Assembly (NCBI RefSeq): GCF_000739655.1
Contig: NZ_BATR01000181.1
Span: 186,001-250,000 of the forward strand
Length of the DNA: 64,000 nt
DNA from: Verrucomicrobium sp. BvORR106
GTDB taxonomy: Bacteria; Verrucomicrobiota; Verrucomicrobiia; Verrucomicrobiales; Verrucomicrobiaceae
Direction: 5' to 3'
Below are positions 57,627 through 64,000 of the stretch, piece by piece. The position numbers were made by a program, and so were the translations under genes. The number at the start of each line of letters is the position of its first letter. Positions within the stretch are counted from its first letter, which is position 1. The notes beneath the pieces were generated by a model. That model saw only the letters and a list, made by a program, of their open reading frames with translations, made no database searches and had not been told where the DNA came from.

Positions 57627-57642
57627 TACACCCCATAGCGAC
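57627..57642 (+). promoter_or_regulatory. TACACCCCATAGCGAC element, copy 3
   Basis: TACACCCCATAGCGAC differs from the 53324-53339 copy by one base (G for T). The first downstream ATG (57671) is 34 bases after CCCCAT, matching the spacing at the other sites. A CCACTAGTGG palindrome lies just upstream. Confidence 0.5.
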
Positions 57643-57670
57643 GAAGGGCAGTTTCAGCGATCATCACTCC

Positions 57671-57904
57671 ATGAAGATCACCATTCGACCACCTCACACG
57701 TTCAGGCGCAGCGGCTGGTCCGCCTCGCTCTTATGTCCCACTCCTGTAGCCCCCAACATGGATGTGGCCCGCCTCGAAAAAGAGGCTGCTGCACAGCCCG
57801 GTTCTGTCGGCGAAACGCCGAAATCAGCATCGGCGACTCCGTCACTCAAATCAAAATCCTTTCCCTTAGTGTCAGCGTCCTGGATGCCTCCCCGTCCGTC
57901 GTGA
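57671..57904 (+). CDS. Possible small protein of 77 residues
   Basis: An open frame starting MKITIRPPHTFRRSGW, without similarity to any family I know. Support is positional: it lies 34 bases after the conserved element that precedes other genes of the island. Composition (proline, serine) and overlap with the open kinase frame make it doubtful. Confidence 0.25.
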   Translation: MKITIRPPHTFRRSGWSASLLCPTPVAPNMDVARLEKEAAAQPGSVGETPKSASATPSLKSKSFPLVSASWMPPRPS

Positions 57905-58254
57905 ATACCGCCAGCCCCCACTTGGCCCGGCCCACCGTTCCGTACATGTTTTTGCACGTCCTCCCCATGCAAGCTGACGTTTCCACTTCTTCTCCCGGCT
58001 TTGGTGCCCCCCGCATGCAGGCGGCGATGGACTGGGTGCCTGCGGAGTTTCTTCCGGGCTTTGAGCAGCAGGAGACGGGGCCTTCTCCCAGCTTGATGAT
58101 GGTCCAGTCGCACCTGCCAAGGCATGCCCCAGATTGCACCTGCCTAAGTACCCAGGCAGTTTCAGGTAGCCGGGCGAGTCTCGCTGCGAGGGAAAAAAAG
58201 TGGTCCCCCAGCGAGCCCCGCTGTCCGGGCGCCACTACAGAGGTTCCCACTGGC

Positions 58255-59118
58255 ATGTCAGGAGTGTTCGCGGTGGCAACGTATGATGAGCGGGACTATC
58301 TGGAGGCAATACGCCAGAACGGCATCAAGGACCATTTCCTCGTGGTGCTCGCTCATGAACTTCGCACCCCGCTTCAAGCGATCATGGCCTGGACAGAGGT
58401 CCTCGCATCAGGCGCGTCCGACCTTGATGAACTGGCTCAAGGTCTTGCGGTGATCCGGGAGAGTGCGAACTATCAATCCCGCCTCATTGAAGACCTTCTC
58501 GACATGAGCCGGATGGTCTCCGGGAGCATCCGGCTCGAACTGCAGCCTGTGGACCTTGCCGCCGTCATCCAACTGGCCGTCGACACGCTCAAACCCCAGG
58601 CATGCTCGAGAGGAGTCTTGGTCCATACATCACTTGCCAGCAGCCTCGCGACGGCGGAGGCCGACCCCGTTCGTCTTCACCAGATCTTTGGGAATCTCCT
58701 TACCAACGCCATTAAGTTCACCCCACCGGGCGGCCACATCCATTTGCATCTGGAGGGTACCCCTTCGCATTTCGCCTTTAGGATTGCAGACAACGGCGAG
58801 GGAATCGACCCCGCATTTCTCCCGTATGTATTTGATCGATTCCTCCGCGGCGACACCAGCACCACCCGAAGGCACGATGGACTCGGGCTGGGTCTTTCGA
58901 TTGTGAAACACCTCGTCGAACTGCACGGCGGCAGCATTCAGGCCGCCAGCGAGGGGCTGGGGAAAGGAGCTACCTTCACGGTGACGCTCCCCATTATCAC
59001 TCCGCCAGACCGTCCGGCCGTCAGTGCCAAGGCCCCTTTCCAACTCATCCAGCCACTGGAGATGGTGTTGGCGGCGAACCGACATGCAGTGGCAGAGAGC
59101 AAATGGGCGGTGGCCTGA
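58255..59118 (+). CDS. Orphan soluble histidine kinase
   Basis: About 287 residues from the ATG at 58255. The H-box HFLVVLAHELRTPLQAIMAW is followed by a HATPase domain (NLLTNAIKFTPPGGHI, IADNGEGIDPAFLPYVFDRFLRGD, DGLGLGLSIVKHLVELHGG). No sensor domain or membrane segment lies between the start and the H-box; the frame is open upstream to 57592. No regulator gene follows directly. It may report to the NarL-type regulator or a distant one. Confidence 0.8.
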   Translation: MSGVFAVATYDERDYLEAIRQNGIKDHFLVVLAHELRTPLQAIMAWTEVLASGASDLDELAQGLAVIRESANYQSRLIEDLLDMSRMVSGSIRLELQPVDLAAVIQLAVDTLKPQACSRGVLVHTSLASSLATAEADPVRLHQIFGNLLTNAIKFTPPGGHIHLHLEGTPSHFAFRIADNGEGIDPAFLPYVFDRFLRGDTSTTRRHDGLGLGLSIVKHLVELHGGSIQAASEGLGKGATFTVTLPIITPPDRPAVSAKAPFQLIQPLEMVLAANRHAVAESKWAVA

Positions 59119-59154
59119 AGAAATTCATCAAACAAGCGGTCAGTTTCGCCAATC

Positions 59155-59199
59155 AAAAAAAGCCCCCCAACCCGTCGACTCACGACAAGATTGGGGGGC
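59155..59199 (-). terminator. Terminator of the superoxide dismutase genes
   Basis: On the minus strand GCCCCCCAA and TTGGGGGGC form a 9-bp stem around a 20-base loop, followed by seven T residues (59155-59161). It is 37 bases downstream of the first SOD gene. Confidence 0.8.
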
Positions 59200-59235
59200 G
59201 CAAAGACTCAGACGTCGTGTCTGCGCTCTTCCGTA

Positions 59236-59958
59236 TTAGGCCGCCGCAGCGGCGTAGCCCTTGGCCACCTCGGCCCAGTTGACCACATTCCACCAGGCGG
59301 TGATGTAGTCAGGACGCTTGTTCTGGTACTTCAGGTAGTAGGCATGCTCCCAGACATCGAGACCAAGGATGGGGGTACCCAGATCGCTGTCCGGCACGAT
59401 GCCCTTCATCCAGGGGTTGTCCTGGTTCGGTGTGCTGGTCACCGCCAGCTTGCCGTCGGCCTTGACGATGAGCCAGGCCCAGCCAGAGCCAAAACGCTTG
59501 GTTCCCGCTTCGCCGAAGAGCTTCTTAAAGTCATCGACACTCGAGAAAGTGCTCTGAATCGCCGCGCCCAGCTTGCCTTCTGGTCCCTTGGCACCGCTGC
59601 CCGCAGGGGCCATCCAGCTCCAGAAGAGGGTGTGGTTGACGTGTCCACCGCCGTTGTTTCTTACGGCCGTCTGGGCATCCGCCGGCAGCGCGGAGAGATC
59701 CTTGATGAGCGTGAGAGCGTCTTTGCCGCCCACCTTCGCCGCGTCCAGAGCCTTGTTGAGGTTGGTCACGTACGCTGCGTGGTGCTTGTCATGGTGGATC
59801 GTCATCGTCTGGGCGTCGATGTGGGGCTCCAGTGCCTCAGGGGCGTACGGCAACTTGCCCAGCTCCAGCGGGAATGCCTGCGCAGCATGCAGGGATGACG
59901 GCAACACGGAGCCTGCAACGGCGGCTCCACCAGCAACAAGGAAATGGCGACGGTTCAT
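59236..59958 (-). CDS. Tat-exported Fe/Mn superoxide dismutase, copy 1
   Basis: A 240-residue SOD with a twin-arginine signal ([16 protein letters not shown]). Metal ligands are in [14 protein letters not shown] (first His), NHTLFW, and [19 protein letters not shown] (Asp and His). It removes superoxide in the periplasm. The active-site His and Tyr are normal. The ATG at 59958 is preferred to a longer frame. It is downstream of the second SOD gene on the same strand. Confidence 0.95.
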   Translation of the reverse strand: MNRRHFLVAGGAAVAGSVLPSSLHAAQAFPLELGKLPYAPEALEPHIDAQTMTIHHDKHHAAYVTNLNKALDAAKVGGKDALTLIKDLSALPADAQTAVRNNGGGHVNHTLFWSWMAPAGSGAKGPEGKLGAAIQSTFSSVDDFKKLFGEAGTKRFGSGWAWLIVKADGKLAVTSTPNQDNPWMKGIVPDSDLGTPILGLDVWEHAYYLKYQNKRPDYITAWWNVVNWAEVAKGYAAAAA

Positions 59959-60103
59959 GAAGTGGAAGGGTGTGAAGGTGTGTGATTTGCCCTGCGTTGT
60001 CACAGAAGCAGCATGGAACAACCTCCCCTTGGATCGAGGAGGCAAAGGTCCCCTTCTATACGTAGAAAAGTGAGACTTTGGACTTCTTATTTTTGCCAGC
60101 GCA

Positions 60104-60847
60104 TCATCGGGCGGTCACCACGGCGAAATTCCGTTCCACACGCGTCCAGTTGACGACATTCCACCACGCCGAGACATAGTCCTGACGCCGGTTCTGGTAT
60201 TTCAGATAGTAGGCATGTTCCCATACGTCGAGACCAAGAATAGGCAGGCCACATTCCTCGTCCGGCACCAGGCCACACATGGCAGGATTGTCCTGATCCG
60301 GAGTGGAGGTCACGATCAAGCGGCCATCCTTTCTTACACTCAACCAGGCCCAGCCTGAGCCAAACCGTTTCATGGCCGCCGCCGCAAAGACGGACTTGAA
60401 TGTATCAAGACTGCCATACTCTTTTTGGATGGCCTCTGCCAAGGGCCCCTGGGGGCCTTTCGGGGCCTTGGCCGGTGGAGTGAGGATCCTCCAGAAGATG
60501 GTGTGATTCACATGCCCGCCCCCGTTCTGACGAAGGCTCATCTGCAACTCCGGGGTGACACTGGCAGGGGGATGCCCCAGGCCGCGTATCAAAGAAAAAG
60601 CATTCGCCGCCTTGAGATTGCCTTCACGTAGGGCCGCCTGGAGGCGGTTCAGGTAAGTGGCATGGTGCACCTCATAGTGTAGCCGCATAGTCTGCGCATC
60701 AATGTAGGGCTCCAGCGCCTCCGGCTCGAATGGCAGCGGTTCAAGGTGCAACGGGACCCCTTGGGCAATGGGTGGCGCGGCCTCTTCACTATAGGCTCCC
60801 CCGACCATGGTTCCTCCAGCTAAGGCAAGAAATGCACGACGATTCAT
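60104..60847 (-). CDS. Tat-exported Fe/Mn superoxide dismutase, copy 2
   Basis: A 247-residue paralogue of the neighbouring SOD. The signal is [17 protein letters not shown]. Ligands lie in [18 protein letters not shown] and [19 protein letters not shown]. The first ligand His and active-site His/Tyr are kept, but the second His and the Lys of the usual HHxKHH are replaced by Tyr and Val. The 145-base gap to copy 1 and the shared ends suggest tandem duplication. Confidence 0.93.
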   Translation of the reverse strand: MNRRAFLALAGGTMVGGAYSEEAAPPIAQGVPLHLEPLPFEPEALEPYIDAQTMRLHYEVHHATYLNRLQAALREGNLKAANAFSLIRGLGHPPASVTPELQMSLRQNGGGHVNHTIFWRILTPPAKAPKGPQGPLAEAIQKEYGSLDTFKSVFAAAAMKRFGSGWAWLSVRKDGRLIVTSTPDQDNPAMCGLVPDEECGLPILGLDVWEHAYYLKYQNRRQDYVSAWWNVVNWTRVERNFAVVTAR

Positions 60848-60950
60848 GAAGGCAAGGGCGGGTTATTTGCGAATTCCGCAAATACTAGGGGGAGTGCCCT
60901 GATCTCGACAAGATTTTTTGAAGATCTGTACAATTTACCCTGCCGCCTCA

Positions 60951-63900
60951 TCAGCGCATGCCGCCGGCAGTAGGATGCTCCCGAATCCACCTTTCCAGCT
61001 CCTCCCAAGGCAACATCCAAACGCCTTTGCACCTCCAGCCTGTGAACGTCAGACCATGCTCCCCGGTAACAAAGGTGCGCTGGGTGCACTCCGGATTCAG
61101 TGACTTTCCGTAGGGGTCCGAAAGTGGATTCTTCGACATGACGGCCAGATCCTCTGCCTTGAGTTCAAATCGAAGCGGCACTTTCACAGGGACACGCTGC
61201 CCGCGCAGAAATCCCCACAGGGTATAAGTTCCCTTCACATCCATGTAGTTCACCTTCTGGATGGTGAGCACCCACAGGTTCTCCCCACGGAGCACTGCGC
61301 AGTAAGTCGTCAGCAATCCGCGGGAACTTTGAGGAAGTGAAACTGGATACTCCCACACGGGAATGGTTTCAGCAGGAGGACCAGGAGCCGACGGGTGATG
61401 CATCAAAAGCTCAGGCTGGTCCCGGTCGGGACGGAGCGCCCAGACCTGGGATACCATCACGTTTGCATCTGGAGGACGAAATGTCTCAAAGAGCACGGTC
61501 TGGTCCCCCGATGCACTTACCTGCAACCAGTTCGTGAACCGCATCCCATCGCCAGGCCTGGCATTCAACGGATGCAACACGGTCTTCCGGATGTCCTCGT
61601 TCCATACCAGCCATGGTCCACCTCGGGTTCCCGGAAATAGCCCAAACAGCTGTCTGACCGGCGCCTCATCAAATGGATGCACGGCCGGTCGCCGCCGGGT
61701 GGAGGCTATCCACCGCACCTGATCCCGCTCGATCATGCCCACCCCGGCCCCCTGAGCAGCGCCACGACTGATGGCGGGATCGTTCCCATAGGTGATTCCC
61801 GTGCCATCCGTCAGATGCTGTAATCGATACACCGTCTTGGGCAGATCCAGCTTTGTCCAGTCGCCTTCGCCTGCATCCCGGCTCCGCCACCAGACCCCCT
61901 CTTGAGTGGCCACGTAGATCTGCTTGGGCAGTGCCACCACGCTCTCCAGAATCCCACGCAAAACCGGCTTCCGCGAGGGAGCCTCCCACACCGTGGTTGC
62001 GAAGGTCCGCTCGTCCACACTGATCACCCCTCCTCCCACATACATGAGCCACATCTGCCCTCCACTGAGAAACAAGGAGTTCCCCTCGATCTCCCCATCG
62101 TAACCCACATTCCTGGCATGGAGGCGAGGATTGAAGAACCGCGTGACTACCAAAGGTGTCACTCCGGCCTCCGGCGCAGGGGCCGCCTTCTCATCGGCCG
62201 ACCAGGCCTCTTGCAGCTTTTTCCTCGCTGACTCGAAGATGGAGGACATAGGCGGACGATTTGCCTGGTCCACCTCATCCCATCGCGAATCCGTGCGTGT
62301 GCGTTCCCGGTAGCCATTCATGGCTTTCAACAAGGGCGCCACTTCATCAGGCTTGAGCGCTGCTTTCGCGATCCCCGACGTCATCCACTCCACACCCGCG
62401 ATCCAGTCGCGGGGCACCCACGACGCCTGGTCAAAGAGTTCGCACAGAAAGCTCCGCATGCCCCGGAACACGGGAGCCAACTGTGAAGGAGGGACCGTGA
62501 TCGTCAGAAAATCCGGCCTCATCGCGGTCAGCATGACTTCGCCCTCGGCAGTGGTCAGCATGGCGCGATGTCGGGAGAACAAGGCCACCGCCAACTCCAG
62601 ATCCTTCATGCGTGAAGCCGGAAGCCGGTGTGATTTCATCTGAAACCCAAGCCCGTCAGCCTGATCCCGGGGGGAAGACGAAGCCTGCAAGGAATCGAGG
62701 AAACTCCGCCAGAGCGGCAGCACAGAACTCTGATCGGGAGCCTCCCAGTCGATGAGTCGCTCGGTGCCACGCGGCATGCGGTCAGCGAACACGGCGTTGT
62801 CCAGAGGCTGATCCAGCATGGGACCATGTCTCTGGGAATCGCCAGAGAGGGTCCGGCGCAGGCTCTTGTCCCAACCTGCCTTAAGGAGGTCACGGATGTC
62901 CTGCCCATACCCTGGAGCCAGCATTTTGCGATAGTAGGCCAGCGTGTCTGCCGGCGTGGCACACCAGTAGGCCGCATACGAGGCTTTGTTGAGTTGGTAA
63001 AAGATGTCCTGAAGCATTGGGCCGCCGTCCAACACCCCCACCAGTCGCTGCATGGCCGCGCGCAAGGCAGCGACCTGAGCTTTGTACTTGATGTGTACGT
63101 TGAATTCATGGGCACCGCGCAGCGTGCACAGAGCCGCCCGAAGGACCTGCCTGCCCAACAGGGGCGGAGTTTCCATTCCCGGTCTCATGGGCTCGGCGGC
63201 CCCCATCTCCCGGTGGGCGATGTCCGCAGCGGCATGCACTGCCCTGGCGGCCGACTCCAGTCGGTAGCCCATGGACTCAAGCGTGAGAAGACCCTGGCGA
63301 TAGCCTCCATCCGTGGAGTTGCTGGCACGGAGATCATCTGGATAGGCGCAAAGCGAATAGGCATGAGCCCTCGCAATCAAGGTGGGAAGACGCCGGTCCC
63401 CCAGAGCCACCGTCGATTCAAAGGCCTGGGCAGATTGCCGCCACAATCCATGCTTCAACAACCACTCTCCCAGCTCACCATAGGTCCGAGCCTCTTCCTG
63501 CGGTTTCCACGATGCGACATCACCCACCCTCACGCCAGCGACCTTCCCGGCAAGGCGCTCCACCAATTCAGGGAGCTGCGACACCGGAGCTTCCATGTCA
63601 GACACCACCCCAGGGTCGCCCTCTCCACGTCTGACCAGAAGCCGAACCCCAATCATGCCGCCCGTTTGTTTCAATGAACCCGACACCAGCCGCTCTCCGG
63701 CGGCGTACTCATCCGCGGCAGCTTTCGCCAGGTTGTTTTCGAACGCCAGGTCATCCATCCTCCAGCGTTCCAGCACGACCACTCCCGGTTGGGCTGCGAG
63801 ACGATGAGCCAACAGCGCATTGAGATTCGTCTCCAGTTCCACCAACGCCGTGTCAGGCACCTGCGCCCGCAAGCCCAGCAATGACACGGCGATTCCCTGA

Positions 63901-64000
63901 CTCTGGTCCGCCCTCCCCGGTGCCAAACTTGGCAACATCGGAATCAACTGGCCCGCAGCCAGACGCGCACTTGTAGCGGGGTCTCCATCCACCGGCATCC
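60951..64000 (-). CDS. Large CsgG-like N-terminal protein (5' end outside window)
   Basis: About 1015 residues are visible; the frame runs off the right edge, so the true start is unknown. Visible residues ~40-160 resemble the CsgG/TolB-like fold (NALLAHRLAAQPGVVVLERWRMDDLAFE, AGERLVSGSLKQTGGMIGVRLLVRR). A helical, TPR-like middle follows (YGELGEWLLKHGLWRQSAQAFES). The C-terminal ~450 residues have repeated beta segments (LFLSGGQMWLMYVGGG, IYVATQEGVWWRS) like a propeller. It may be an envelope assembly factor; not assigned. Confidence 0.65.
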   Translation of the reverse strand, partial: MPVDGDPATSARLAAGQLIPMLPSLAPGRADQSQGIAVSLLGLRAQVPDTALVELETNLNALLAHRLAAQPGVVVLERWRMDDLAFENNLAKAAADEYAAGERLVSGSLKQTGGMIGVRLLVRRGEGDPGVVSDMEAPVSQLPELVERLAGKVAGVRVGDVASWKPQEEARTYGELGEWLLKHGLWRQSAQAFESTVALGDRRLPTLIARAHAYSLCAYPDDLRASNSTDGGYRQGLLTLESMGYRLESAARAVHAAADIAHREMGAAEPMRPGMETPPLLGRQVLRAALCTLRGAHEFNVHIKYKAQVAALRAAMQRLVGVLDGGPMLQDIFYQLNKASYAAYWCATPADTLAYYRKMLAPGYGQDIRDLLKAGWDKSLRRTLSGDSQRHGPMLDQPLDNAVFADRMPRGTERLIDWEAPDQSSVLPLWRSFLDSLQASSSPRDQADGLGFQMKSHRLPASRMKDLELAVALFSRHRAMLTTAEGEVMLTAMRPDFLTITVPPSQLAPVFRGMRSFLCELFDQASWVPRDWIAGVEWMTSGIAKAALKPDEVAPLLKAMNGYRERTRTDSRWDEVDQANRPPMSSIFESARKKLQEAWSADEKAAPAPEAGVTPLVVTRFFNPRLHARNVGYDGEIEGNSLFLSGGQMWLMYVGGGVISVDERTFATTVWEAPSRKPVLRGILESVVALPKQIYVATQEGVWWRSRDAGEGDWTKLDLPKTVYRLQHLTDGTGITYGNDPAISRGAAQGAGVGMIERDQVRWIASTRRRPAVHPFDEAPVRQLFGLFPGTRGGPWLVWNEDIRKTVLHPLNARPGDGMRFTNWLQVSASGDQTVLFETFRPPDANVMVSQVWALRPDRDQPELLMHHPSAPGPPAETIPVWEYPVSLPQSSRGLLTTYCAVLRGENLWVLTIQKVNYMDVKGTYTLWGFLRGQRVPVKVPLRFELKAEDLAVMSKNPLSDPYGKSLNPECTQRTFVTGEHGLTFTGWRCKGVWMLPWEELERWIREHPTAGGMR

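Larger units (their letters stand above)
57596..58254. other. Region before the orphan kinase; coding status unclear
   Basis: The frame of the kinase is open through this 660-base stretch from 57592, but the residues are S/P/C-rich and domain-less. A second short frame is at 57671-57904. The TACACCCCATA element lies at 57627. I treat the kinase as starting at 58255 and this stretch as uncertain. Confidence 0.4.

Overview
The window reads as a GC-rich chromosomal segment of a heterotrophic bacterium. I infer a verrucomicrobium (Verrucomicrobiaceae-like). The sequence-level reasons are a secreted hydrolase with an SHD1-like N-terminus, a secreted type I sulfatase, a heparinase II/III-like protein and a GH76 enzyme together, several Tat-exported enzymes, and a gene order matching no model proteobacterium. 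No rRNA, tRNA, CRISPR array or prophage was seen. About 50 genes are supported. Most are ordinary core or metabolic genes, and many long open frames antisense to real genes were discarded.

Layout. 1-6.7 kb: a glycosyltransferase cut by the left edge, a Tat-exported TIM-barrel protein, an MFS transporter, a HEAT-like protein and a large two-part glycosyltransferase. 7.2-13.3 kb: the glycine cleavage operon gcvT-gcvH-gcvP, running on into a Nudix hydrolase and a GH76 glycosidase. 13.4-22.2 kb: a catalytically dead-looking rhomboid-like protein with a zinc ribbon, a PhoB-type two-component pair, a VWA protein, queF-queC, GTP-dependent PEP carboxykinase and an unknown protein. 22.6-27.2 kb: a drug-efflux type MFS protein, a 220-bp MITE, a pentad-repeat protein, a LysR regulator, YebC and an SHD1/hydrolase protein. 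27.4-29.8 kb: folE2 plus a DksA-like/rpmG/rpsR operon in which every product lacks the usual zinc cysteines. 30-36.4 kb: a TonB-dependent receptor, an ArsR-type regulator and pstSCAB. 36.5-47.3 kb: a heparinase-like protein, tyrS-pheA-thiH, an MBL-fold hydrolase and korAB. 47.5-52.1 kb: an ECF sigma factor with a membrane partner and a PDZ protein, then a Mini-III-like RNase overlapping a sulfatase. 52.2-61 kb: an envelope/stress-type island with four small exported proteins or lipoproteins, a duplicated-domain exported protein, a cytoplasmic histidine kinase/NarL-type regulator pair, a DUF3300 protein, an orphan kinase and two tandem Tat-exported Fe/Mn superoxide dismutases. 61-64 kb: a large CsgG-like protein cut by the right edge.

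The two most interesting signals are regulatory or contextual. First, a TACACCCCAT element recurs three times between 53 and 58 kb at nearly the same distance (34-37 nt) from a start codon, once inside a perfect 24-bp palindrome. It suggests a local regulon, possibly of the adjacent NarL-type regulator. Second, folE2, a cysteine-poor DksA-like gene, and cysteine-poor L33 and S18 genes cluster together, which resembles a zinc-sparing gene set. Both are inferences from sequence and need the searches stated below.
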